In this document: piece after piece, positions 41,312-50,435 of the stretch
Position numbering within the stretch: the stretch's first letter is position 1
Layout: each line of letters opens with the position of its first letter
From: Mycobacterium gordonae
Lineage (GTDB): Bacteria > Actinomycetota > Actinomycetes > Mycobacteriales > Mycobacteriaceae
Length of the DNA stretch: 64,000 nucleotides
Reading direction: 5' to 3'
Assembly (NCBI RefSeq): GCF_001417955.2
Contig: NZ_LKTM01000001.1
Coordinates: forward strand, 186,001-250,000
Notes under the pieces: generated by a model
Database searches by the model: none
What the model was told of the DNA's origin: nothing
The model's input: the letters and a program-made list of their open reading frames with translations, nothing else
Made by a program: the position numbers and the translations under genes

Positions 41312-44300
41312 ATGGGACTCACCCGACTCTTCCTGGAATGGCCCGTCGTCCGGCAATTGCGGTCCGGAGACGGACTTGGCCGCGGTCCGGCGGTGACCTC
41401 CAAGCACACCCGCGCCATCACCCCGCGCACCACGACCGCTGACCGGGTGGTGCAGAGCATCTGCCCGTACTGCGCGGTGGGCTGCGGGCAGAAGGTTTAT
41501 GTCAAGGACGAAAAAGTCGTCCAGATCGAGGGCGACCCCGATTCGCCGATATCCCGCGGCCGGCTCTGCCCGAAAGGATCGGCCAGCGAACAACTCGTCA
41601 ACTCCCCGGGCCGGCAGATGAAAGTCCTCTACCGCGCGCCCGGCGCCACCGAATGGGAACCGCTGGAGCTCGACCGGGCGATCGACATGGTCGCCGACCG
41701 GTTCGTCGAAGCCCGCCGGCACGCCTGGCAGGACATCGACAAACACGGCCACCCACTGCGGCGCACCATGAAGATCGCCGCACTGGGCGGCGCGACGCTG
41801 GACAACGAAGAGAACTACATCATCAAGAAACTCTTCACCGCCGCGGGCGCCATCCAGATCGAGAACCAAGCCCGTATTTGACACTCCGCCACGGTTCCCG
41901 GTCTGGGAACCTCCTTCGGGCGCGGCGGCGCCACCCAATCACTGCAAGACATGGCCAATGCGGACTGCATTGTCATCCAGGGCTCCAACATGGCCGAGTG
42001 CCATCCGGTCGGGTTCCAGTGGGTGGAAGAGGCTAAAGCCCGCGGCGCCAAGCTGATTCACGTCGACCCGCGCTTTACCCGTACCTCGGCCGTGTCCGAC
42101 AAACACATCCCGATCCGGGCCGGCTCCGATGTCGTACTACTTGGTGCGTTGATCAACTACGTGATCGCCCGCGACCTCTGGTTCAAGGAGTACGTGCTCG
42201 CCTACACGAACGCGGCCACGCTGATCAACGAAAACTACCGCGACAGTGAGGACCTCGGCGGGCTGTTCTCCGGCTTCGACCCCGAGACCGGCCAGTACGA
42301 CACCTCCACCTGGGCCTACGCGGGACAGGAGGACGAGCCCGACCCCGAACACGGGGCCAGTGCCGCGGCCCGCGCCGCGGGCGACGCGCACGGCAGCGGC
42401 GGTCCGCCCCTGCCGCATGCCCGCGTCCAGCGCGACGAGACACTGCAGCACCCGCGGTCGGTGTTCCAGATCCTCAAGCGGCACTACGCGCGCTACACGC
42501 CGGAGATGGTGCGCGACGTCTGCGGCATCAGCATCGAGGACTTCGACTACCTCGCCCGCGCCGTCACCGAGAACTCCGGCCGCGAGCGCACCACCTGTTT
42601 CGCCTACGCGGTGGGCTGGACCCAGCACACGCTCGGAGCCCAATTCATCCGCACCGCAACGATTCTGCAGTTGTTGCTGGGCAACGTCGGCCGCCCCGGC
42701 AGCGGCATCATGGCGCTGCGCGGCCACGCCACCATCCAGGGCTCCACCGACATTCCGACGCTGTTCAACCTGCTGCCCGGATATCTGTCGATGCCCAAGG
42801 CCGGCGTCCACGACACCTATCGTCAGTACATCGAGGCGGTAGGCCCCAAGAACCAGAAGGGCTTCTGGGCCAACGCCGACACCTATCTGGTCAGCCTGCT
42901 CAAGGCCTGGTGGGGCGATGCCGCCCGGGAGGACAACGACTGGGCCTACGACTACCTGCCGCGGCTGTCCGGCCCGCACGGCACCTATCAGACGGTCATG
43001 TCGATGCTCGAGGATGAGGTCGACGGGTACTTCCTGCTCGGCCAGAACCCGGCGGTCGGATCGGCGCACGGCCGGATGCAGCGGATGGGCATGTCCCACC
43101 TGAAGTGGCTGGTGGTGCGTGACCTCAACCTGATCGAGTCGGCCACGTTCTGGAAGGACGGGCCCGAGATCGCCTCCGGCGAGCTGAAGACGGAAGACAT
43201 CCAGACCGAGGTGTTCTTCTTCCCGGCGGCCACCCACGTCGAGAAGGCCGGCTCCTTCACGCAGACCCAACGCCTCGTGCAGTGGCGGCATCAGGCGGTC
43301 CAGCCGCCCGGTGACTGCCAGAGCGAACTGCAGTTTTCATCGAGCTGGGCAAGCGAATCAGGCAACGCCTGGCGGGGTCCACCGATGAGCGCGACCGCCC
43401 GTTGCTCGACCTGACCTGGGACTATCCCACCGACGAACACGGCGAACCGGATCCCACCGCGGTGCTGGCCGAGATCAGCGGTCGCTATCTGACCGGGCCG
43501 AAGGCGGGCCGGCCGGTACCGGGTTACATCGAACTGGCCGCCGACGGATCGACGGCGTGCGGCTGCTGGATCTACTCGGGGGTGTACGCCGACGGCGTCA
43601 ACCAGGCCGCCCGCCGGGCACCGCTCGGCGGCCCCACCCCGAGCCAGTCGGAATGGGGTTGGGCCTGGCCCGCCGACCGGCGCATCCTCTACAACCGCGC
43701 CTCGGCCGACCCGGACGGCAAACCGTGGAGCGAGCGCAAGCGCTACATCTGGTGGGACCCCGCGCAGCAACGCTGGGTCGGAGACGACGTACCCGACTTC
43801 CCGGTCGACCGCGCCCCGGACATCCGTCCCGATCCCGACGTCGGCGGGCCGGACGGGCTGGCCGGTGACGACCCGTTCATCATGCAGGCCGACGGCAAGG
43901 CGTGGCTGTTCGCGCCCAAGGGCCTGGTGGACGGGCCGCTGCCCACCCACTACGAGCCGCAGGAGTCGCCGGTGGCCAATGCGTTGTACCCGCAGCAGCA
44001 GAACCCGTCGCGAATCATGTTCCCGCGCAAGGACAATCTGTGGGCCCCCAGTGCCGGAGACCCGGGCAGCGACGTCTACCCGTACGTGTTCACCACTTAT
44101 CGGCTCACCGAGCACCACACCGCGGGCGGCATGAGTCGCTGGCTGCCGTACCTCGCCGAGCTGCAGCCGGAGATGTTCTGCGAGGTCTCCCCGGAGCTGG
44201 CCGCCGAACGCGGTCTCGAGCCGTACGGCTGGGCGACGATCGTCTCCCCGCGGGCGGCCATCGAGGCCAAGGTGCTCGTCACCGAGCGGATGAGGCCCCT

Positions 44301-44601
44301 GGTCATCGGCGGCCACACCATCCACCAGATCGGGCTGCCCTACCACTGGGGGGTGGGCAGTGACGCCGTGGTGAGCGGCGACGCGGCCAACGACCTGCTG
44401 GGGGTGGCGCTGGACCCGAACGTGCAGATCCAGGAGTCCAAGGCCGGCTCGTGTGACATCCGCCCGGGCCGGCGGCCGCAAGGTGAGGCGCTGCTGCGGC
44501 TCATCGAGGAGTACCAGTCGCGTGCGGGGGTAACCGTGGAGACGGACAATATCCGATTAACGACGACGTCCGAATTACCGATGCCGCAGCGGGAGGCTTG
44601 A
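41312..44601 (+). CDS. fdhA: selenocysteine formate dehydrogenase alpha subunit (TGA recoded; one-base frameshift)
   Basis: Molybdopterin bis-MGD formate dehydrogenase, cytosolic face or membrane-attached, formate to CO2. The N-terminal 4Fe-4S site is Cys51-x2-Cys54-x3-Cys58 and Cys86 (CPYCAVGCG, RLCPKG). The frame meets TGA at codon 190 in ENQARI-(TGA)-HSATVPGL, the exact position of the catalytic Sec/Cys of formate dehydrogenases, and coding goes on in the same frame for 500 codons. A second break lies at the T4 tract 43334-43337: one extra T restores LQFFIELGKRIRQRL and joins the frame to the C-terminal domain ending at the given stop. Restored length is about 1096 residues. The second break may be a sequencing error or a true null mutation. 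No twin-arginine signal is seen. Confidence 0.88.
41893..41911 (+). promoter_or_regulatory. SECIS-like hairpin after the TGA codon
   Basis: Eleven bases after the TGA, GGTTCCC pairs perfectly with GGGAACC around the five-base loop GGTCT. The loop matches the GGUC-containing apical loop of the E. coli fdhF SECIS that SelB recognises, and the distance to the TGA is in the bacterial range. The stem is also coding sequence, so the codons are constrained. Confidence 0.7.
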
Positions 44602-45563
44602 TGGCGCAGCTGGTCGAATCGACCGATCCCACTGACGACGCGGGTTGGCCGGATCGCAAGCCGCGTAAGGGCTTCTTCACCGACACCTCCATCTGCATCG
44701 GCTGCAAGGCGTGCGAGGTGGCCTGCAAGGAGTGGAACCGCAACCCACGCGACGGTGATCTGGAGATCCTCGGTTCGTCGTACGACAACACCGGCAGTCT
44801 GGGTGCCAGCACCTGGCGGCACGTCGCATTCATCGAGCAGGGCCGCGACCGCATCGAGGAGGCCCGCGAATCCGGCCGCGCGCTGGTGAGCCTGGGCATG
44901 CCGTCCGTGGCCAGTGCCCCTGACACCACTCCGCCGGACACCCCGGAGTTCCGTTGGCTGATGGCCTCGGACGTGTGCAAGCACTGCACCCACGCCGGGT
45001 GCCTCGACGTCTGCCCGACGGGTGCGTTGTTCCGCACCGAATTCGGCACCGTCGTCGTGCAGGACGACGTCTGCAACGGGTGCGGCACCTGCGTGGCCGG
45101 GTGCCCATTCGGGGTCGTCGAGCGGCGCAGCGACGGCACCTACGCCACGCCGGCTAAGCGGTCGGAGCGTCCGGAACACGGGTTCGTCACCGGCGTGGCG
45201 CAGAAATGCACGCTCTGTTACGACCGGCTTCTGGAAGACCAGACGCCGGCCTGCGCCCAGACCTGTCCGACGACGTCGATCAAGTTCGGCGACCACGACG
45301 ATCTCGTTGCGGCCGCGCGCGAACGGGTTGCCGCGTTGCATGCCCGCGGCATGACCGAGGCGCGGCTGTACGGCGCCAACGAGCACGACGGTGTCGGCGG
45401 CACCGGGTCGGTCTTCCTGCTCCTGGATGAGCCCGAGGTGTACGGGCTGCCGCCGGATCCGCGGGTCTGCACGGCGGATCTGATGACCATGTTCAAGCGG
45501 GCCGGGGTGGCCGCCGCCGGCATGTTCGCCGCGGGTGCGCTGGCCTTTCTGCGAGCGCGATGA
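44601..45563 (+). CDS. fdhB: formate dehydrogenase iron-sulfur (beta) subunit
   Basis: A 320-residue ferredoxin-like subunit with four Cys-rich 4Fe-4S motifs: CIGCKACEVACKEW, CKHCTHAGCLDVCPTGA, CNGCGTCVAGCPFGV and CTLCYDRLLEDQTPACAQTCPT. It passes electrons from the molybdenum subunit towards the membrane. A C-terminal hydrophobic stretch (AGVAAAGMFAAGALAFL) is a single membrane anchor, as in FdoH/FdnH. ATG overlaps the fdhA stop as TGATG; the in-frame TTG one codon earlier is less likely. GGGAGG lies upstream. Confidence 0.93.
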   Translation: MAQLVESTDPTDDAGWPDRKPRKGFFTDTSICIGCKACEVACKEWNRNPRDGDLEILGSSYDNTGSLGASTWRHVAFIEQGRDRIEEARESGRALVSLGMPSVASAPDTTPPDTPEFRWLMASDVCKHCTHAGCLDVCPTGALFRTEFGTVVVQDDVCNGCGTCVAGCPFGVVERRSDGTYATPAKRSERPEHGFVTGVAQKCTLCYDRLLEDQTPACAQTCPTTSIKFGDHDDLVAAARERVAALHARGMTEARLYGANEHDGVGGTGSVFLLLDEPEVYGLPPDPRVCTADLMTMFKRAGVAAAGMFAAGALAFLRAR

Positions 45564-45799
45564 GCACGTCGGAGTACGACAGCCTGCGGCCGCCGTCGGG
45601 GGGAAAACGTCGGCGTCGTGCCGACGGGAAGCGCCGCCGCGATGAGTCGTTGATGGTGCCGGACGCCGAATTCTCCTCCTATTACGGACGTCCGGTGGTC
45701 AAGCCGGCGCCGTGGGCGCACGAGGTCGGCGCCTATCTGTTCCTCGGTGGAGTAGCCGGCGGGTCAGGTTGCCCCGGTCGAGGTGGTCGTCGAGGTTGA
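45560..45799 (+). pseudogene. NrfD-type membrane subunit, truncated at a junction
   Basis: The frame starts with ATG overlapping the fdhB stop. It has a basic N-terminal region (GGKRRRRADGKRRRDESLMVPDAEF), then [29 protein letters not shown], the start of the first transmembrane helix of an NrfD/PsrC quinone-reducing subunit. After GGVAGGS, near base 45766, the sequence changes to the reverse strand of an acetaldehyde dehydrogenase gene and the frame ends after about a dozen unrelated residues. The remaining eight or so helices are missing, so the membrane anchor is non-functional as read here. Confidence 0.85.
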
Positions 45800-46142
45800 C
45801 CACCGGGACGCAGTATGGGCCGACGGCGGCCGGGGTGAGGTCGAGCACCCGTACCCCGGTCGGTTGCAGCCTCGCCCAGTTGGCCCGGTGGACGGTGGCA
45901 GATGTCGCGTCGAATACCAGCCTGACATCGTCGAACTGCGGCATCGACAGCAGGCCGTCCACGCCGCCGGAGGTGGTGGGGATGCCCAAACCTCGGGCGC
46001 GTGCCAAACCGTCGGAATCGGGGTCGATGCCGGCCATGGCGACCACTCGAAGCGGCCCGTCGCTACGCAGGATCTTGATCATCAGGTCGGTGCCGATGTT
46101 GCCCGAGCCGATGATCGCCACCGACCAGTCATGTTGCGCCAC
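45699..46142 (-). pseudogene. mhpF: acetaldehyde dehydrogenase (acylating), N-terminal fragment
   Basis: Homology to MhpF-type CoA-acylating acetaldehyde dehydrogenase runs from the GTG start ([20 protein letters not shown], Rossmann GSGNIG) through [28 protein letters not shown] and [20 protein letters not shown] to GNL near base 45768. The expected NMVTCGGQAT segment with the rest of the enzyme, well over half, is gone and the frame continues into reversed NrfD sequence. It encodes no catalytic domain. It was the second gene after mhpD (11-base gap). Confidence 0.86.
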
Positions 46143-46153
46143 TGCAGTTTCCT

Positions 46154-46921
46154 CTACGTGAAGGCCAGCGATACGGTGCCGAGTGTGTCGATGTCGGCGG
46201 TAGCGACGTCACCCCGCGCCACGAAGGACGCGGTGGTGAAGGACCCGGACATCACGAACTGGCCCGCGGAGAGTTCGGTGTCGAACTCGGCCAGCGCGTT
46301 GGCCAGCCAGGCGACCGCTGCCGCGGGATCGCCCATCACCGCCTCGCCGGTGCCACGGCCGACTTCGGTGCCGTTGAGGACCAGCGACGCGACGACCTGC
46401 GGCAGGCAGAGGTCGCCGGTACAGGGCAACCACTCGCCGATCACCACCGCGCCCGAACTCGCATTGTCGGCGACGGTGTCGGCCAGGGTGAGCTGCCAGT
46501 CCGCGATACGGCTGTCGACGATTTCCAGCGCCGCGGCCACGGATTGCGTTGCGGCATAGACATCCGCGACGGTCACGCCGGGGCCGCGCAACGGATCCCG
46601 CAACAGAAATGCGATCTCGGGCTCCACCCGTGGACTGCAGAACCGCGACGCGTCGACACTTCCGCCGGCGATCACCATGTCGTCGAGGATGAAACCGAAA
46701 TCCGGTTCGTCGACACCGAGCAGCTCCTGCATGGGCCGGGACGTCAGGCCGATCTTGCGGCCCACCAGCACGGCACCGGCGGCCAGCCTGCGCCGCAGAT
46801 TGATCTGCTGAATCGCGTAGGCGTCCGCGACTCGCAGCCCGGGCAAGGATTCGGTCGGGGGACGGATCGGGGCGCGATCGCGTGCGGCATTCCAGAGGGC
46901 GTCGGCGGTAGCGGCGAGCAC
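46154..46921 (-). CDS. mhpD: 2-hydroxypenta-2,4-dienoate hydratase
   Basis: A 255-residue hydratase of the MhpD/fumarylacetoacetase-like fold that adds water to 2-hydroxypentadienoate to give 4-hydroxy-2-oxovalerate. Signatures: [57 protein letters not shown] (metal-binding Glu pair) and [16 protein letters not shown] start with AGGAG at short spacing. The aldolase expected in this pathway (MhpE) would follow mhpF but has been lost with the truncation. Divergent from mhpA. Confidence 0.92.
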   Translation of the reverse strand: MLAATADALWNAARDRAPIRPPTESLPGLRVADAYAIQQINLRRRLAAGAVLVGRKIGLTSRPMQELLGVDEPDFGFILDDMVIAGGSVDASRFCSPRVEPEIAFLLRDPLRGPGVTVADVYAATQSVAAALEIVDSRIADWQLTLADTVADNASSGAVVIGEWLPCTGDLCLPQVVASLVLNGTEVGRGTGEAVMGDPAAAVAWLANALAEFDTELSAGQFVMSGSFTTASFVARGDVATADIDTLGTVSLAFT

Positions 46922-46943
46922 AAGAACTCCTGAGGTATTGACT

Positions 46944-46983
46944 CCGTAGTGAGCATTACATTACCGTAGCGAACACTACGGTA
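46944..46983. promoter_or_regulatory. repeated operator between mhpD and mhpA
   Basis: CCGTAGTGAGCATTAC and CCGTAGCGAACACTAC are direct repeats 20 bases (two helical turns) apart. The second is also the core of a perfect inverted repeat, TACCGTAG and CTACGGTA with a six-base spacer. This looks like a binding site for an MarR- or IclR-type regulator controlling both arms; no such gene is in the window. Confidence 0.6.
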
Positions 46984-47021
46984 CAAGTGTCTGTGACGAC
47001 ACCCGAAGAAGAGAGTCAAAA

Positions 47022-48593
47022 GTGAGCGATTCGGGATCACCGGCCTGTTCAGCACCGACCTACGACGTCGCCATCGTCGGCTACGGGCCGGTCGGTGCCA
47101 CGGCTGCCAACCTGCTGGGCAGGCAGGGGCTGAAAGTCGTTGTCATCGAACGTGATCCCGACATCTACAACCGGGCGCGCGCCATCTCGACCGACGAGGA
47201 GGTGATGCGCATCTGGCAGTCGGTAGGCCTGGCCGACCGCTTGCAGCAGGACATGCTGCCCGATCGTCCGGTGGCCTTCGTCGACGCCGATGGTGCCCCC
47301 TTCTACGAAACGACCATTTCCGGGCACGGCTGCGGCCATCCGCCACAGCAGTTCATCTATCAGCCAGCCGTCGATCAGGTGCTGCGCGAGGGGGTGGCCC
47401 GTTTCGGCAACGTCGGGTTGATGCTCGAGCACGAATGCCTGCGGGTGATCAACAAAGGCGACCACGTCGAGCTGATGCTGGCCGACCTCCGATCAGACCT
47501 CTTCAAACGGGTCCGCGCCTCCTATGTGATCGCCGCTGACGGCGGCTCGTCACCGACGCGCGGACAGCTGGGTGTCGGCTATTCGGGCAAGACCTACTCC
47601 GAACGGTGGGTGGTCATCGACACCAAGGTTGTCAAGGAATGGGACGCTCACGATCGCTTGAGGTTTCACTGCAACCCCGCTCGTCCCACCGTCGACTGCC
47701 CGACACCGCTGGGTCACCACCGGTGGGAATACCCGGCCCGGCCCGGCGACACCGACGAATATCTCGTCAGCGACCAAGCCGTGTGGAAGGTGCTCAACGA
47801 GCAGGGCATCACCGACGAACACGTCGAGGTGCTGCGCGCGGTGATCTACCGTCACCACGTACGCACCGCCGACCGGTGGCGGGTCGGCCGCGTATTCCTG
47901 GCCGGCGACGCCGCACACGCCATGCCACCGTGGATTGGGCAGGGCATGGCCGCGGGTGTCCGCGACGTCGCCAATCTTTGCTGGAAGATGACCGCGGTGC
48001 TGCGAGGCAAAGCACCCGAGGCGCTGCTGGATTCGTATGAGAAAGAACGCAAACCGCATGTCACCGAGGTCACCAGACGGGCGGTGCTGATGGGCCGCGT
48101 CATCACCGAGCACAACGAGGTGCTCGCTGCCGTCCGCAACCACCTGCTACGGCTGATTACCAAGGTGCCCGCGATAACTCGGCAGGGACAGAAGCTGTAT
48201 TGGGTCCCCGAGGCCTACTATCCCGACGGATTCTTCGCCGGGGCCGGGCACAGAGCCGAGGGTCGGCAGATGATCCAGCCCAGCATCAGTGACGACACCG
48301 GTGCCAAGGTGCGCCTCGACGACGTCCTGCAGGGCCGTTGGACGCTGCTGCACATCGGTGCTCCGCCGCCCGGCGCGCAGGCATGGTCACAGCGCGGGGT
48401 GATGATGCTTCCGGTACGCGACACCATGCTGACGGCCTGGCTTACGAAGCACAAGGCCACCGCCGTGGTCGTACGCCCGGACGGATTCGTCTACGCAGCA
48501 GCCGATTTCGCAGCGCCGATGCCGCCACCGCCGCCCGGTCTGGACTGCGCCGTCAGCACCCCGGCGGCGATCGCGAGCGGGGTTCTCGCATGA
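47022..48593 (+). CDS. mhpA: 3-(3-hydroxyphenyl)propionate hydroxylase-like FAD monooxygenase
   Basis: A 523-residue class A flavoprotein hydroxylase. FAD motif VAIVGYGPVGATAANLLGRQG, NAD(P)H/FAD DG region YVIAADGGSSPTRGQLGV, and GDAAHAMPPWIGQGMAAGVRD are intact. A C-terminal thioredoxin-like domain (LLHIGAPPPGAQAWSQRGV) is typical of MhpA/PheA-type enzymes. It would ortho-hydroxylate 3-hydroxyphenylpropionate or a related phenol to a catechol. GTG start follows GAAGAAGAG. It overlaps mhpC by four bases. Confidence 0.9.
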   Translation: MSDSGSPACSAPTYDVAIVGYGPVGATAANLLGRQGLKVVVIERDPDIYNRARAISTDEEVMRIWQSVGLADRLQQDMLPDRPVAFVDADGAPFYETTISGHGCGHPPQQFIYQPAVDQVLREGVARFGNVGLMLEHECLRVINKGDHVELMLADLRSDLFKRVRASYVIAADGGSSPTRGQLGVGYSGKTYSERWVVIDTKVVKEWDAHDRLRFHCNPARPTVDCPTPLGHHRWEYPARPGDTDEYLVSDQAVWKVLNEQGITDEHVEVLRAVIYRHHVRTADRWRVGRVFLAGDAAHAMPPWIGQGMAAGVRDVANLCWKMTAVLRGKAPEALLDSYEKERKPHVTEVTRRAVLMGRVITEHNEVLAAVRNHLLRLITKVPAITRQGQKLYWVPEAYYPDGFFAGAGHRAEGRQMIQPSISDDTGAKVRLDDVLQGRWTLLHIGAPPPGAQAWSQRGVMMLPVRDTMLTAWLTKHKATAVVVRPDGFVYAAADFAAPMPPPPPGLDCAVSTPAAIASGVLA

Positions 48594-49456
48594 CCAGCAT
48601 CGACTTGGCCGAACGGACCGTCGTTGTCAACGGTCAGCCGATCTTTTACGCCGAAACCGGAAGCGGGGCGCCGGTGGTGCTGCTGCACGGAGGCGGGCCC
48701 GGTGCCTCGGGCGTGACGAACTACTCCCGCAACATCGACGCGCTGGCGCGGCGGTTCCGGGTGATCGTTCCCGACATGCCGGGGTACGGCCGTTCCACCA
48801 AAACGCTGGACCAGTCCGACCCGTTCGGCTCCCTCGCGGATTCGGTCCGGGGACTGCTCGACCAACTCGGCGTTGGGGCAGCGCATCTGGTGGGCAACTC
48901 CTATGGTGGCGCCGCCGCGTTGCGCCTCGCCCTGGACACCCCCGACCGGGTCGACAAGCTGGTCCTGATGGGTCCCGGCGGAGTCGGTACCACCCGGGCG
49001 CTGCCCACCGCCGGCCTCAAGAGCCTGCTGTCCTACTACGGCGGGCATGGCCCGAGTCGAGAGAAGCTGGCGAGCTTCATCCGCACATATCTTGTGTACG
49101 AGAGAGATTCAGTGCCGGAAGCGCTGATCGACGTGCGCTACGAGGCGTCGATCGACCCCGAAGTGGTGGCCAATCCGCCGCTGCGCCGTCCGTCGGGACT
49201 GCGCACACTGTGGCGGATGGACCTGACCCGAGATGCACGGTTGAGACAGCTGCAGACACCGACATTGGTGCTGTGGGGCCGTGACGACAAGGTCAACCGG
49301 CCGGCGGGTGGACCGATGCTGCTCAACATGATGCCGAATGCCGAACTGGTCATGACCTCCCACACCGGGCACTGGTTCCAGTGGGAACGGGCCGAGCTGT
49401 TCAACGAATTGGTATATGAGTTCCTGCAACAGGATTCGAGGTTGGCTCATGCGTGA
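48590..49456 (+). CDS. mhpC: meta-cleavage product C-C hydrolase
   Basis: A 288-residue alpha/beta hydrolase of the MhpC/BphD type. Oxyanion region HGGGPGASG (residues 33-41), nucleophile Ser104 in GNSYGG, Asp in LWGRDDKVNRP and His in HTGHWFQWERAE complete the triad. It cleaves the C-C bond of the 2-hydroxy-6-oxo-dienoate formed by the dioxygenase. ATG overlaps the mhpA stop (ATGA); the frame is open 84 codons earlier but only inside mhpA. It ends within the dioxygenase gene. Confidence 0.93.
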   Translation: MTSIDLAERTVVVNGQPIFYAETGSGAPVVLLHGGGPGASGVTNYSRNIDALARRFRVIVPDMPGYGRSTKTLDQSDPFGSLADSVRGLLDQLGVGAAHLVGNSYGGAAALRLALDTPDRVDKLVLMGPGGVGTTRALPTAGLKSLLSYYGGHGPSREKLASFIRTYLVYERDSVPEALIDVRYEASIDPEVVANPPLRRPSGLRTLWRMDLTRDARLRQLQTPTLVLWGRDDKVNRPAGGPMLLNMMPNAELVMTSHTGHWFQWERAELFNELVYEFLQQDSRLAHA

Positions 49457-50435
49457 CGTATTCGGCCGGGTGCACCTCGGCTACCTCATCATCGAGACGA
49501 ACAAGTTCACCGAGTGGCGCAGATTCGGACGCGACGCTCTCGGCATGCACCTCGACGATGCCATGCCCGACGTCCAGCGATTTCGGCTCGACGACCACGA
49601 ATGCCGCTTCCTGTTGCAGCGCGGGCCCGCCGAGGACGTCGCCGCGCTGGGCTGGGAGGTCGACGATCACGCTGCCTTCGACGACATCGTCTCCCGCGTC
49701 GCCGGCCACGGCGTCCCCGTCACCGGCGGCACCGGCGAGGAGGCCGCGTTGCGCGGTGTCGAGCGACTGGTGCGATTCCCCGGACCCAACGGCCTGACCC
49801 AGGAGATCTTCACCCGCGCCAGGACGAGCAGTGTCCCGCTCGCCGTCCGTGGCGGATTCGTCACCGGCGCTTCGGGATTGGGTCACGTCGCGCTCACCAG
49901 CAAGAAACCCGAGCAGGTCCGCGGTTACTACCAGACCGTGTTCGACGCCCGGCTGACCGATTTCATCGACGAAACCATCAACGGGCTGAAGTTCAAGATC
50001 CGCTTTCTGCGGGTGAACGAGCGTCATCATTCGGTGGCGATCGCGGCGGTCAACCGGTTGCCGCTCAACCCGATTCGTACCCGGGTCCAGCACTGCAACA
50101 TTCAGGTGGCCTCGCTGGACGACATGACGACGGCCTATCAGCGGGTCAAAGAACTCGGCTTCGAGATGGCGCTGGGCGTCGGCCAGCACACCAACGACCG
50201 TGAACTCTCCTTCTACGCCGTGACGCCGTCCGGTTTCGAATGGGAGGTCGGCTGGAACCCGATCGTCGTCGACGAATCCACTTGGGAACCAACGACGCAT
50301 CAGGGCATCAGCATCTGGGGTCACACTCCGGAAGGCCAGAGCATCATCGACAAACTCAACCAGTTCAAGGTCGGAGCACAGTCGTTGTGGCACCGCGAAG
50401 ACACCGTGCCCGCGCTCGCGGGCTCTTCTAGCTAG
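49449..50435 (+). CDS. type I extradiol (VOC) catechol dioxygenase
   Basis: A 328-residue two-domain extradiol dioxygenase of the BphC/HsaC/HppB type, distinct from the LigB-type MhpB of E. coli. Iron ligands are His146 (GLGHVAL), His215 (VQHCNIQVA) and Glu266 (GFEWEVG); the active-site base is His193/His194 (NERHHSVA). It opens a catechol beside the hydroxyls. ATG lies inside the end of mhpC by eight bases. Its stop overlaps the stop of icd2. The HppA-HppB-HppC order of Rhodococcus phenylpropionate clusters is a good parallel. Confidence 0.91.
   Translation: MRDVFGRVHLGYLIIETNKFTEWRRFGRDALGMHLDDAMPDVQRFRLDDHECRFLLQRGPAEDVAALGWEVDDHAAFDDIVSRVAGHGVPVTGGTGEEAALRGVERLVRFPGPNGLTQEIFTRARTSSVPLAVRGGFVTGASGLGHVALTSKKPEQVRGYYQTVFDARLTDFIDETINGLKFKIRFLRVNERHHSVAIAAVNRLPLNPIRTRVQHCNIQVASLDDMTTAYQRVKELGFEMALGVGQHTNDRELSFYAVTPSGFEWEVGWNPIVVDESTWEPTTHQGISIWGHTPEGQSIIDKLNQFKVGAQSLWHREDTVPALAGSSS

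Noticed and set aside
43325..43345. Programmed -1 frameshift in fdhA
   Set aside because: The sequence around the T tract is not an X-XXY-YYZ slippery heptamer and no strong downstream structure was seen, so a simple indel is the better explanation.
48338..48589. An earlier start for mhpC
   Set aside because: The extra 84 codons are an out-of-frame reading of mhpA and lack any hydrolase similarity; the ATGA overlap start is typical here.
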